DNA from: Sedimentisphaerales bacterium
Lineage (GTDB): Bacteria > Planctomycetota > Phycisphaerae > Sedimentisphaerales > SM23-30
NCBI GenBank assembly: GCA_028281535.1
Contig: JANQJS010000025.1
Span: 1 to 64,000 of the forward strand
Reading direction: 5' to 3'
DNA length: 64,000 nt
Within the stretch, counting starts at the first letter, position 1, and every line of letters starts with the position of its first letter. Below, piece by piece: positions 28,111 through 36,774 of this stretch. Below the pieces are notes generated by a model that searched no databases, was not told the DNA's origin, and saw only the letters and a program-made list of their open reading frames with translations. A program made the translations under genes and the position numbers.

Positions 28111-28296
28111 ATGCTTTGGGATTTAATTCAACAGTGCCAAATTTCAAATCGCCACAATGAAGTTAAGTCGCTCGAACAACGTGTACAATCTCTAGAGTCA
28201 GAGTTATACACAACAAGAAGTTTATTAGAAACGCTTATGCAACGACTCGAACAGCGTTTAGGCGAAGACCTCGACGGCGATGGAAAGATCGGGTAG
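28111..28296 (+). CDS. Small coiled-coil protein ending in an EF-hand-like loop
   Basis: This 61-residue protein has a heptad-like helix ('EVKSLEQRVQSLESELYTTR') followed by a C-terminal 'EDLDGDGKIG', the DxDGDG pattern of calcium loops. GGAG at 28101-28104 fits ATG 28111 better than 28108. It sits 18 bp after the cobalamin-binding type gene. Length, ribosome binding site and composition support a real gene; function unknown. Confidence 0.65.
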   Translation: MLWDLIQQCQISNRHNEVKSLEQRVQSLESELYTTRSLLETLMQRLEQRLGEDLDGDGKIG

Positions 28297-28316
28297 TATT
28301 ATTGAGTAAGCATCTG

Positions 28317-29018
28317 ATGTCTAATGAATTAAACTTAGTTTTGTTACCAGGTTTACATGGGACAAAAACATTATTTCCTCCATTTATCAATGAATTTTAT
28401 GTACAAGTCAACATAACGGTTATTGATTATCCTATACATGATAAGCTAAATTATGACCAACTGGTGGAGCTGGTATTAAGTAAATTAACAGGAGTAGATA
28501 ATCTTGTTATTTTAGCAGAGTCTTTTTCTGGTCCCATTGGCATAAAAATTGCTGGTAAATTAGGAAATCGACTAAAGGGGATTATATTTTGTGCGACATT
28601 TGCTAAGCCACCTAGACCATTTTTATTAAGTCTAACCAAGGTTTTACCGATTGCATATTTGTTTAAAACGATTCTGGCTCAAACTGTGATCAAATATTGG
28701 CATAGACGTTACAGTGCACCAGATTATGTTCGGGAATTATTGCAAGAAGCGCATAGAGAAATGGATTATAATGTTATTGCGTATCGTTTAAAGAGTATAC
28801 GTGATTGTGATGTATCTGAATTATTAAAAAATATTGAGGTGCCTTGTTGTTATATTCAAGCTAAAAAGGATGATTTAGTATTAAAAAAATCCCTTAAACC
28901 ATTTGTAGAAAATGTTCGTACGATTCAACTTTACGAAGTTGAAGGGCCGCATTTTATTTTACAATCAAATCCCTATGATTGTTATAAGGTTGTATGTGAT
29001 TTTTTAATGAAGTTGTAG
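28317..29018 (+). CDS. Alpha/beta hydrolase
   Basis: About 233 residues. 'LNLVLLPGLHGTKTLF' carries the oxyanion strand, 'LVILAESFSGPIG' the nucleophile elbow (Ser in AESFS) and 'EGPHFILQSNP' the late His. The fold is firm; the substrate is not. An upstream TTG at 28302 would add five residues. It is close behind the small coiled-coil gene and 13 bp before the DUF697 gene, so may be in one operon with both. Confidence 0.78.
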   Translation: MSNELNLVLLPGLHGTKTLFPPFINEFYVQVNITVIDYPIHDKLNYDQLVELVLSKLTGVDNLVILAESFSGPIGIKIAGKLGNRLKGIIFCATFAKPPRPFLLSLTKVLPIAYLFKTILAQTVIKYWHRRYSAPDYVRELLQEAHREMDYNVIAYRLKSIRDCDVSELLKNIEVPCCYIQAKKDDLVLKKSLKPFVENVRTIQLYEVEGPHFILQSNPYDCYKVVCDFLMKL

Positions 29019-29031
29019 TTCTGAGGAAGAT

Positions 29032-30084
29032 ATGTTAAAAGAAAACTGGATTGTAGTTAAACGACTTATTATAGCCATTGGTGTCCTGCTAGGCTTTTTT
29101 GCATTCATTGAAGTGATTCGAGCGTTTCAAACGCTTTATGCGATTCATCCTTGGGCGGGATATGTTTTTGTTTTAATTTTATTGGCTGGAATTGTCTGGT
29201 TTTTTGTTTATGTTTTTAAAGAAATTTTTGCACGGCCACGCGTTTTGCGTCCGCCTGGATTTAAAAATGTCAAAAAACCTACTCTAGCAGAATTGCAGCG
29301 TTATGGGAAATATTTACTTCATTATGTGGAGCGATTAGATAACAATCCTTCTTTGGAGCATTCTGGTGAGCACAAGGAGACGATTGAAAAATTAAATCAG
29401 ACATTAAATTCAAAGAAGGATACACAATCATTGCAAGAAGCGATCGAGCAGGTCGAAAAAGAAGTGGTGCGTCCTTTGCTTAAAGAATTAGACGAAGCGG
29501 CAGAAAAAGAAGTACGCAAATGTGTGCGTGATGTGATGGCGAGCGTTACCTTTATACCGTATAAATCAATTGATTTGTTCATTGTGTTGTATCGTAATTT
29601 TTCAATGTTGGTACGTATTGTGAAAATTTACAATGCTCAGCCAAGATTTCGAGAACAAGGTCGTATTTTGGTGGATACGCTCAAAGTGGTGGCGACGGTG
29701 AATTATTTTGCGATGGGGCGAAATTTGCTCGAAGGACTTGGTTCAAAAGTTCCTGGTATTGGTAATTTTGTTGATGACATTGCCCAAGGTACTGGGGCTG
29801 GATTCATGACGAGTATTTGTGGGCATGCCGCGATTGAGCGTTGTCGGGCCTTTCGTGGTTGGAATGAGAAGGAAGCAAAAGAGAGGTTACGCGATAATAT
29901 TTCTGATTTTTATGGTGACGTGAAGGATTTGTTCAAAAAAGATTTTCTGCCAATGATTTTAGGTCGCGTGGCTCATACTTCAAAAGATACTTACGATAAG
30001 GTTGCTAGTGTTTTGGATGAAACAGGAAATTCGATTGGTAATTTTTTTAAAGGGGCGTTTAAGCGTAAAAATGGGGCATCATAA
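29032..30084 (+). CDS. DUF697 (YcjF-like) membrane protein
   Basis: This 350-residue protein has two N-terminal membrane helices (about 10-30 and 40-63) and a coiled-coil stretch at about 90-160. A DUF697-like region follows, with 'NFSMLVRIVKIYNAQPRFR', 'GLGSKVPGIGNFVDDIAQG' and 'GFMTSICGHAAIERCRAF'. In many bacteria it accompanies a YcjX-like GTPase; none is seen here. GAGGAAG precedes the ATG. Function unknown. Confidence 0.75.
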   Translation: MLKENWIVVKRLIIAIGVLLGFFAFIEVIRAFQTLYAIHPWAGYVFVLILLAGIVWFFVYVFKEIFARPRVLRPPGFKNVKKPTLAELQRYGKYLLHYVERLDNNPSLEHSGEHKETIEKLNQTLNSKKDTQSLQEAIEQVEKEVVRPLLKELDEAAEKEVRKCVRDVMASVTFIPYKSIDLFIVLYRNFSMLVRIVKIYNAQPRFREQGRILVDTLKVVATVNYFAMGRNLLEGLGSKVPGIGNFVDDIAQGTGAGFMTSICGHAAIERCRAFRGWNEKEAKERLRDNISDFYGDVKDLFKKDFLPMILGRVAHTSKDTYDKVASVLDETGNSIGNFFKGAFKRKNGAS

Positions 30085-30249
30085 GAAATTTGTTTATTAT
30101 GTGAACGTATAAATAGTATGAAAAATTAAAAGGTTCCAATATATCAAACAAAAGAAATTACATATAATGGGATTTGATTTATGCGTTACAGGGTTTGCTT
30201 GTTTCTATAATTATTTAAAGATGATTTACCATACGAAAAGGAGTGAGAT

Positions 30250-31740
30250 TTGGCCTCTCCATATGATGGCAGTGTGCATGCCCCGGATTTTCCGGAGGGA
30301 TTGGATTGGATCAATGTTGACCAGCCATTGACGATGGAGGGGCTGCGGGGAAAAGTTGTTATTCTGGATTTCTGGACCTATTGTTGCATAAATTGTATTC
30401 ATATATTGTCAGATCTGAAAAAGCTTGAAAGAGATTTTCCTGAGGAACTGGTTGTGGTGGGGGTACATAGTCCCAAATTTGAAGGGGAAAAAGTTAGCGA
30501 GAATGTTCGACAGGCTGTGATGCGATATGAAATCGAGCATGCTGTTGTTAATGATCACACGATGCGGATGTGGCAAGAGTATGGTGTTAGAGCTTGGCCG
30601 ACGCTTTCAATTATTAATCCAAAGGGGAGAGTGATTGGGAACTTATCGGGAGAAGGGCATTATGTCACGCTTAAGCGAGCTATTGTAGATATTATCAAAC
30701 ATTTTGATGATCAGCAATTAGTGCAGCGTACACCTTTGGTGTTGAAGATTGAAAAAAAGGATAAGACCCGCCAGACGCTTAATTTTCCAGGCAAAGTATT
30801 GGCGGTTGAATCGACAAATCAATTGTTTATTTCAGATTCAAATCATAACCGAATTGTCGTTGTTAATTTGAATGATGGTAAAGTTCAATCCATTATTGGG
30901 AGTGGAAAAGAAGGACGATGTGATGGTGATTTTGTCAGTGCTGAATTTAATCATCCTCAGGGAATGGCTTGTGATGGAAAAAATCTATATGTTGCTGATA
31001 CAGAAAACCACACAATCCGGCTGGTTGATCTTGAGGAAAAAAAAGTTACAACGATAGCTGGTACGGGGTATCAGGCTCGCGTATTTAATGTTGAGGGGGA
31101 AGGATTAAAGACGGGCCTGAATTCACCTTGGGATTTGGAAATTCATGAAGGCGTCTTGTTTGTTGCTATGGCGGGGTGTCATCAGATTTGGCAAATGGAT
31201 TTGGAAAGTCATTTTATTAAGCCATTTGCTGGCAGTTCGCACGAGAATCTTGTGGATGGTCCATTGATGGCGGCGGCGTTGGCTCAGCCGTCTGGCTTAA
31301 CGAAAAATGACAAGAAGTTGTACTTTGCCGATAGTGAAATTTCAGCAATTCGAAGCGCAGAATTTAGGAAGATGGGGCGGGTGCAGACATTGGTGGGCAG
31401 CGGATTGTTTGATTTTGGTGATGTGGATGGCCCAGGTGGGAAAGCTTTGCTTCAGCATCCCTTGGGAGTTGTTTACGGGGGTGAAGGGCAATTGTATTTG
31501 ACCGATACTTATAATAATAAAATTAAGCACATTGATTTAAAGATGGAAAAAGTCACGACGCTTGCCGGAAGTGGTGATGAAGGAAAGAGTGATGGTGATT
31601 GTTTAGAAGCGACTTTTGATGAGCCTGCTGGTCTTTCAATATCGAATCAGAGGCTTTACGTTGCTGATACGAATAATCATTTGGTTAGAGTGATTGATCT
31701 GGAAAGCAAGCAAGTGTCGACACTTGATATTACCTGGTAG
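30250..31740 (+). CDS. Thioredoxin-like and NHL-repeat fusion protein (NHLRC2-like)
   Basis: This 496-residue protein starts with a TlpA/thioredoxin-like domain (about 10-150), redox motif Cys46-Ile-Asn-Cys49 in 'FWTYCCINCIH'. A beta-propeller of NHL repeats follows ('FISDSNHNRIVVV', 'LYVADTENHTIRLVD', 'LYLTDTYNNKIKHID', 'LYVADTNNHLVRVID'). This is the layout of NHLRC2 and bacterial relatives. No signal peptide. TTG start is supported by AAGGAG 7 nt upstream. Monocistronic, ending in a palindrome shared with the convergent VIT gene. Confidence 0.9.
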   Translation: MASPYDGSVHAPDFPEGLDWINVDQPLTMEGLRGKVVILDFWTYCCINCIHILSDLKKLERDFPEELVVVGVHSPKFEGEKVSENVRQAVMRYEIEHAVVNDHTMRMWQEYGVRAWPTLSIINPKGRVIGNLSGEGHYVTLKRAIVDIIKHFDDQQLVQRTPLVLKIEKKDKTRQTLNFPGKVLAVESTNQLFISDSNHNRIVVVNLNDGKVQSIIGSGKEGRCDGDFVSAEFNHPQGMACDGKNLYVADTENHTIRLVDLEEKKVTTIAGTGYQARVFNVEGEGLKTGLNSPWDLEIHEGVLFVAMAGCHQIWQMDLESHFIKPFAGSSHENLVDGPLMAAALAQPSGLTKNDKKLYFADSEISAIRSAEFRKMGRVQTLVGSGLFDFGDVDGPGGKALLQHPLGVVYGGEGQLYLTDTYNNKIKHIDLKMEKVTTLAGSGDEGKSDGDCLEATFDEPAGLSISNQRLYVADTNNHLVRVIDLESKQVSTLDITW

Positions 31741-31781
31741 TTATGTTTTTGTTATTGGGTGATATTACGATTCGCTATCCC

Positions 31782-31803
31782 CATTCCTGATAAATCAGGA
31801 ATG
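31782..31803. repeat. Perfect palindrome between convergent genes
   Basis: CATTCCTGA (31782-31790) pairs perfectly with TCAGGAATG (31795-31803), loop TAAA. It lies midway between two convergent stops. No T tract on either side, so it may be a REP-like element that acts as a bidirectional 3'-end barrier. Confidence 0.6.
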
Positions 31804-31824
31804 AGGCTGCCACCCAGTCTTTTA

Positions 31825-34461
31825 CTAATTGTTTACTGTGGTTTCATAGTTTACGCCGCTGGGAACAGGGACAGGGACATTGACGGTAATGCCCTGAGTT
31901 CCTGCTGTTTTGGTTAAGGAGTCTACGGCGATGAATGCGGTGTAATTACTCATTAAGCCATGGGATAATGCGACGTTTTTAATTTCTTCGGGGAGAGTAT
32001 TGTTTTTGTCATAGGTGGCCTGATTTGAGAGATCTTCAATTTTTTTACGTGCCCAAATCGATGAGACTGCTTTATGTGAATTGTTATTTAAATCAACATC
32101 GAGAAGTATCTCATGATCTAGTGGGCCAACATTTCCTGAGATTTTAATTGTTTCGTCTATTTTACCATTAATCCGACCTGTGAGAATGACTGGACGACCC
32201 ACAAAGAGATCAGGTACCTGGCGTGGATAGACATCAGTGACTTTGAGATTCCCCCAATCAATATTGATATTTGTTAGAGCAGGATGGCTGATACGATCAT
32301 AGAATAGATCAACAGTATCAATAGCATTTTCATTTAATCCGATGTAGGCAACGGCGCCTTTACCAAGCTTTGCCATGCGGTCCAAAAGGTAGCGATTGAC
32401 GCTATCGCCAATTCCGAAACTAAATATTTTTGCCTCTCCTAAACGTTTATGGATTTCGCCAAGAATTTCAACTTCATTGCCAATATAACCATCTGTCATG
32501 AATGTGACAATTCGCATGCGGCTAGCGTCATGCTCAAAATCCAAGGCTGCTTTAATTCCTTCAATCATGTGTGTGCCACCTGAGCCATGTAGATTGTTAA
32601 CAAATTCCAAGGCATGGTCGATGTTTTCTTTTGTTGCTATTACAGGTTTGTTTCCAAGTTGTGACGTATCACTAGAAAAGCGAATTACTTGAAACGTATC
32701 TTGAGGTTGTAGTTTTTTTAATGCACGCGTGATAGCTTCTTTCGATTTTTGTAAAGGAAATCCATTCATGCTGCCAGAGCAGTCGAGAACAAAAATCATT
32801 TCTACTGGCGCGCGTTTGAGCGATGAGAGGTTTTCGGGTGGATAGAGCATCATTGTAAAGTAATTTCCAGTGTCATTGTTATGGGTAATGATAGAGGGTT
32901 TTAATTTGTCACCAGCCACTTTATAGCGGAAGATAAAATCTTTGTTGGGAATTGTATCATTGGGGCTCAATTTGACTAATATTTGTTTGTCAGAGATTAC
33001 TTCTTTTTCTATGACATGGCTATGACATTTTGATGCTTCGATTTTGACACCTGCGTCGATGTTGAGTGTTAGTGAAATATCATGGCCGCTACGCTGATTG
33101 GGTTTAAGATAGGCCACTTCCGTTGTTTGGCCTGAACCTGCCTGTTGGTCCTGGCTTACAGCACCAATGCCATTGGTAGAATTGGGTGGGTTGTAGCGAG
33201 GCCCGACGACCATGGGGAATACAAATTCATACCATCCGTCATTATATGCGAGTGTATTAAAGTATTTTATATCGATATCAATATCTTTGTTAGGTTCGAT
33301 ATTTGCTACTTTCTGTGTGAATATATTGGGGCGTTGTTGTGTGAGAAGAGAAGCTGTGTAGCCTTGGATTTTTGCTTCTTTATATATTTTTTCAGCTTCC
33401 TCTTTTTCGCGTATAATACCTCGGATTTTCCGGTCACCTATGGTCATGATAAATTCATTTACGGCAGCATTTTGTGGTAAAGGAAAAACATATTTTGCTT
33501 CGATTTTGACATTGTATGGATTATGAAATTGCTGCTGAACATTAACTGAGCCAATGTAGCCGGATACTTGTGCATTAACGTTTGTATGTTTTAGTGGTAG
33601 TGGGATTTCTTCGGTGATTTTGGGAATGGTGGCAAGAATGGTACCACATTTTAAATTATCATCTAGTGGTGTTAGTTGATTTGATGTAGGGCGTGTAATA
33701 ACCCAGATTTCGTCAGCAGAGATATGAAGAATATTCTTTAGGAAATTATCGTTTGGGCTAGATGAAGCCGAAGGTCTTTTGGTGAGACCGAATAAAGAAA
33801 GATTGTTTCTTCCTGTAATGGGAATATCACCTAGTTTTTTTTTGCGAGGTTTATTTCCTGAAAGACCTTTCTCAATATTATCTTTTTGTTCGATAATGGG
33901 GCCACCACCGCCACCGCCAAAACCTTCGCCTCTTGGAGGATAATCTTTTTCTGTGGCATACGTCGGTAATTCCGAATCAATTGCAATGGTTACGATTCCT
34001 CGATGGATGGTATATGCTGCCATGATGCCTTTGCCAACTGAAACTTTTTGAAGAAGAGTATTTAGTGTGGTTTCATATGATACATCATTTAATTTTAGTG
34101 TTACTAATTCTTCTTTAAGAATGCCTGCAAATTCTAAAGAGCCCCAGAGTGCATTAAGATTAATATTACTCTCACTCTGCATTTGATTCAAGATTTCCTC
34201 TAGCTTCGTTTCGTGAAAATCAGGCGACCATTTTTGTGTTACTAGTTTATAGCGAGTTTTGTTATCTAACTCTTGGATATGTTTCTGGAGTTCTTCCTGG
34301 CTAATAGTGTTTTTAATAGGTTCTGAATTTTTTTTTGTTATTGTTCGTTTGTGCGGGGGGGTAGGGTTATGGCTACATGAAGTGAGTAAAAGAATGAGCA
34401 TGTAAAGTAATGCCACAGTGGTTCCCATGAAAGTTTTATTTATTAGGCCGATATGATTCAT
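31825..34461 (-). CDS. VIT-vWA lipoprotein with N-terminal secretin-like (STN-type) region
   Basis: This 878-residue protein has lipobox 'LLTSC' (Cys29). Residues about 80-163 look like a short secretin/TonB N-terminal fold, followed by a Gly-rich linker. The VIT domain is at about 285-420 ('VSGYIGSVNVQQQFHNPY', 'AEKIYKEAKIQGYTASLL'). The vWA domain (from about 552) has MIDAS 'DCSGSMNG' and a later 'TFMTDGYIGN'. The layout resembles inter-alpha-trypsin-inhibitor heavy chains and suggests metal-dependent protein binding on the envelope. Last gene of the sigma-dockerin-cohesin run; its start lies 2 bp after the cohesin-like stop. Confidence 0.9.
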   Translation of the reverse strand: MNHIGLINKTFMGTTVALLYMLILLLTSCSHNPTPPHKRTITKKNSEPIKNTISQEELQKHIQELDNKTRYKLVTQKWSPDFHETKLEEILNQMQSESNINLNALWGSLEFAGILKEELVTLKLNDVSYETTLNTLLQKVSVGKGIMAAYTIHRGIVTIAIDSELPTYATEKDYPPRGEGFGGGGGGPIIEQKDNIEKGLSGNKPRKKKLGDIPITGRNNLSLFGLTKRPSASSSPNDNFLKNILHISADEIWVITRPTSNQLTPLDDNLKCGTILATIPKITEEIPLPLKHTNVNAQVSGYIGSVNVQQQFHNPYNVKIEAKYVFPLPQNAAVNEFIMTIGDRKIRGIIREKEEAEKIYKEAKIQGYTASLLTQQRPNIFTQKVANIEPNKDIDIDIKYFNTLAYNDGWYEFVFPMVVGPRYNPPNSTNGIGAVSQDQQAGSGQTTEVAYLKPNQRSGHDISLTLNIDAGVKIEASKCHSHVIEKEVISDKQILVKLSPNDTIPNKDFIFRYKVAGDKLKPSIITHNNDTGNYFTMMLYPPENLSSLKRAPVEMIFVLDCSGSMNGFPLQKSKEAITRALKKLQPQDTFQVIRFSSDTSQLGNKPVIATKENIDHALEFVNNLHGSGGTHMIEGIKAALDFEHDASRMRIVTFMTDGYIGNEVEILGEIHKRLGEAKIFSFGIGDSVNRYLLDRMAKLGKGAVAYIGLNENAIDTVDLFYDRISHPALTNINIDWGNLKVTDVYPRQVPDLFVGRPVILTGRINGKIDETIKISGNVGPLDHEILLDVDLNNNSHKAVSSIWARKKIEDLSNQATYDKNNTLPEEIKNVALSHGLMSNYTAFIAVDSLTKTAGTQGITVNVPVPVPSGVNYETTVNN

Positions 34462-34463
34462 TC

Positions 34464-34892
34464 TTATTCTCCTCGTTCAGTAGAAATGATACCATCGATA
34501 GGTTGACCGTTTTCGTTTCCAGCGATAGTTAGTTGGGTTTCGAAGTAAGGGGTTTGAGTGTCGCTTACTTGTAGGTGTAACGTAGCAATACGAGACTTGC
34601 CCGTGGGTAAATCTTGATTCGTACTGTAATCAGCAATAATAATTCTTTGATTCATGATTGCTTTGGTATCGTAGTAGGGTGGTGAATTGAAAGATGGGTG
34701 TTGTCCGCCTTCAATACCAACAATTTTTACATTGTCAGAAGCATTTAGTTCAAATTGATAGGCTGCTAATGGTTGGCTGCCAGAGTCGATATAGACATGG
34801 AGTGGGATGAACTTGATTGTTTCAGATTTGTCTGCGAGCAAGGGAGAAATGCAAAGGCCACACAAGATTAAAAATATATAAAAATATTTCAT
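34464..34892 (-). CDS. Exported cohesin-like protein
   Basis: This 142-residue protein has a Sec signal peptide (about 1-20, ending 'SPLLA'). The rest is a single beta-rich domain with 'HVYIDSGSQPLAAYQFEL', 'IVGIEGGQHP', 'RIIIADYSTNQDLPTGKSR' and 'IATLHLQV', the pattern of cohesin and related carbohydrate-binding domain 2 folds. Its ATG shares the last A of the upstream TAA, so it is translationally coupled to the dockerin gene. A cohesin next to a dockerin strongly suggests binding between the two products. The domain call is by pattern only. Confidence 0.7.
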   Translation of the reverse strand: MKYFYIFLILCGLCISPLLADKSETIKFIPLHVYIDSGSQPLAAYQFELNASDNVKIVGIEGGQHPSFNSPPYYDTKAIMNQRIIIADYSTNQDLPTGKSRIATLHLQVSDTQTPYFETQLTIAGNENGQPIDGIISTERGE

Positions 34893-35371
34893 TATAAAAC
34901 TCCTTGTGATAGTTGAACCGCTGCTAATGCAATTGCGTCTACATCTTGTTGGTTGATCTTATGATCTTTGTTAATGTCCCAGGTTGCCTGTGGCGTTTTG
35001 TTATTTTCGATGGCTTTAGCGAGCGTAAATGCATCCATGATATCTACTTTACCATTGTTGTTAATGTCTTTGGGATTGACCGCAATCATGTTAGGTGGTT
35101 GTATTTGTTTGGCAGTGTCGCTTATGTTCATCCAAAACATTATCATGAGGCAGGCTGCAATAGCCACTGCAACGCCCGACCAGCGAAGCAGTTTTGTATT
35201 GGTTCTCGAACGGCCCAGTGGATGAAGATGTTGCTCTGCTCGGTGGAGGATCGTTTGATCAATTTGGCTAGGTGGCAATTTATTCGATGTGAATAAAGCT
35301 TGTAAGTCCTCGGACAATTCTGGTAAATCTTGATTGTCCAGTTGATCGGTATTTTTATTGTTGTTTTCCAT
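34892..35371 (-). CDS. Membrane protein with extracytoplasmic dockerin, probable anti-sigma factor
   Basis: This 159-residue protein has an acidic cytoplasmic part (1-60) and one membrane helix at about 64-83. Outside is a type I dockerin with two calcium loops: Asp102, Asn104, Asn106, Asp110, Asp113 in the first, and Asp132, Asn134, Asp136, Asn140, Asp143 in the second. It lies 66 bp after an ECF sigma gene and is coupled to a cohesin-like gene. The cytoplasmic part has no zinc motif. Anti-sigma role is inferred from position and topology. Confidence 0.8.
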   Translation of the reverse strand: MENNNKNTDQLDNQDLPELSEDLQALFTSNKLPPSQIDQTILHRAEQHLHPLGRSRTNTKLLRWSGVAVAIAACLMIMFWMNISDTAKQIQPPNMIAVNPKDINNNGKVDIMDAFTLAKAIENNKTPQATWDINKDHKINQQDVDAIALAAVQLSQGVL

Positions 35372-35437
35372 GTCTTCATTCCTATGTGTTTAGCCATGTT
35401 CGAGGCGGTAAAGTTCCCAAAAAATGAGAAATATTAT

Positions 35438-35971
35438 TTATTTTTTAAAATATTTTTTTGTGTTTGGATCATTTCGTAGAGTCTCCAAAGCTCTGTGTAG
35501 TCTTGATTTAACTGTTCCTATGGCGATATCCAGTGTTTGAGCAATTTCTTCCAAGCTGAAATTGTCAACAAATCTTAGTAGAACAATTTCCTTTTGTTGG
35601 TCGGATAATTTCTTAAGACCTCGGGCCAGTTCGGTTCGGGCCTCATCGATAATTGTTTCTGTTGCCGCGGGTAGAGAATCGAGGAGCTGTTCATTTCCTG
35701 TAAAACGCTTATTTTTGGTTTGGATATTGATGGCCAAATGCTTCACTACTGGGTATAGAAACGTTTTCAAATTTGCCGTTAATGTGAAACCTGGGAATTT
35801 GCGTAATAAATAGGAGAAGGTTTCTTGCAATACATCCCCGGAATCTTCATGGTTTGCCGTAAACCGCCAGGCCAGGTTAAAGACCCAATCGCGATAACGC
35901 AAATAGAGTGTTTCAAAGGCATTGGAATCGCCCTGGTTGATTAATTTGATAAGTTCCTGATCCGATGGCAT
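35438..35971 (-). CDS. ECF RNA polymerase sigma factor
   Basis: This 177-residue protein has sigma region 2 ('FETLYLRYRDWVFNLAWRF', 'DSGDVLQETFSYLLRKFP') and region 4 ('KEIVLLRFVDNFSLEEIAQ', 'GTVKSRLHRALETLR'). Region 3 is absent, as in group 4 factors. First gene of the run that leads to the dockerin, cohesin-like and VIT-vWA genes; these may be its targets, since such factors often drive their own operon. I could not fix its promoter. Confidence 0.93.
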   Translation of the reverse strand: MPSDQELIKLINQGDSNAFETLYLRYRDWVFNLAWRFTANHEDSGDVLQETFSYLLRKFPGFTLTANLKTFLYPVVKHLAINIQTKNKRFTGNEQLLDSLPAATETIIDEARTELARGLKKLSDQQKEIVLLRFVDNFSLEEIAQTLDIAIGTVKSRLHRALETLRNDPNTKKYFKK

Positions 35972-36119
35972 GCCTCATACATAATAGATTGGAGCATTTG
36001 GGGCAAGAAAACATTTAAAAAACTCTTTGACATTGGTATAGCTAATACCTATAAGTTATTTGTGTCTTGAGATAATTTTGGGAAATTTCTTACATCTAGC
36101 AAGAAGTGAAGGAGATATT

Positions 36120-36638
36120 ATGCAATCAATAGGGAATGATTATTCGGAATCATCAGCTGGAGGCGTTGCCCCTCAGGTATCACCATTGGATTCTAGTCAA
36201 TTAGGTGATTTTTCAGAACAAACAGGTACAAAACAAAACTTACCCATGGCCATAATATTTGGTGCAGTAGCTGCAGCGATTAGTGCGGGGGTATGGGCAG
36301 GGATTACTGTCGCGACGGGGTATCAAATTGGTTGGATTGCCGTTGGCGTTGGTTTTTTGGTCGGCTTGACAGTAAAGTTTTTCGGTAAGGGGACGAGTCC
36401 TGTTTTTGGTATGATTGGTGCGATATATGCGTTTTTGGGTTGTTTCGTTGGTAACTTTCTGAGTGTTTGCATTATTGGGGCAGAGCATGAAGGAATAAAG
36501 CTTATGGAAGTGTTTAATATGATGACATTACCCATGGCGATAGAACTTATGAAATCCACTTTTAATCCGATGGATTTATTATTTTATGCTATTGCAATCT
36601 ACGAAGGATTTAAGTTTTCATTTAGTATGGAAGCATAA
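36120..36638 (+). CDS. Small polytopic membrane protein of unknown function
   Basis: This 172-residue protein has a polar N-terminus (about 40 residues) and then four hydrophobic segments. 'ATGYQIGWIAVGVGFLVG' followed by 'FFGKG' and 'GCFVGNFLS' is a pattern I recognise from a widespread uncharacterised membrane family, sometimes linked to a zinc ribbon. AAGGAG (36109-36114) supports ATG 36120 over the upstream in-frame Met at 36060. Divergent from the sigma gene. Confidence 0.7.
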   Translation: MQSIGNDYSESSAGGVAPQVSPLDSSQLGDFSEQTGTKQNLPMAIIFGAVAAAISAGVWAGITVATGYQIGWIAVGVGFLVGLTVKFFGKGTSPVFGMIGAIYAFLGCFVGNFLSVCIIGAEHEGIKLMEVFNMMTLPMAIELMKSTFNPMDLLFYAIAIYEGFKFSFSMEA

Positions 36639-36678
36639 GACTTGAATATATAGATAGTATGTTTGATTTAAATTAATG

Positions 36679-36711
36679 CCATGTCTGCGAATTCGTGGGC
36701 ATGGTATTTTT
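36679..36711 (+). terminator. Hairpin with T-rich tail after the small membrane protein
   Basis: 36679-36689 pairs with 36694-36704 (11 bp including three G-T pairs), loop AATT, followed by TATTTTT (36705-36711). A likely terminator for the plus-strand gene. Confidence 0.6.
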
Positions 36712-36724
36712 ATGGGTTTGATTA

Positions 36725-36748
36725 CATGCTCACACAAATGTGAGCATG
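36725..36748. repeat. Perfect palindrome near alaS 3' end
   Basis: CATGCTCACA (36725-36734) and TGTGAGCATG (36739-36748) form a perfect 10-bp stem with loop CAAA, 27 bp from the alaS stop. It resembles REP-type elements and may also stop alaS transcription. Confidence 0.6.
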
Positions 36749-36774
36749 GCACTGGGCACTGGAGATATATTTTG

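Noticed and set aside
36060-36119. Longer N-terminus for the small membrane protein (start at 36060)
   Set aside because: The strong AAGGAG at 36109-36114 points to ATG 36120; the upstream start has no site.
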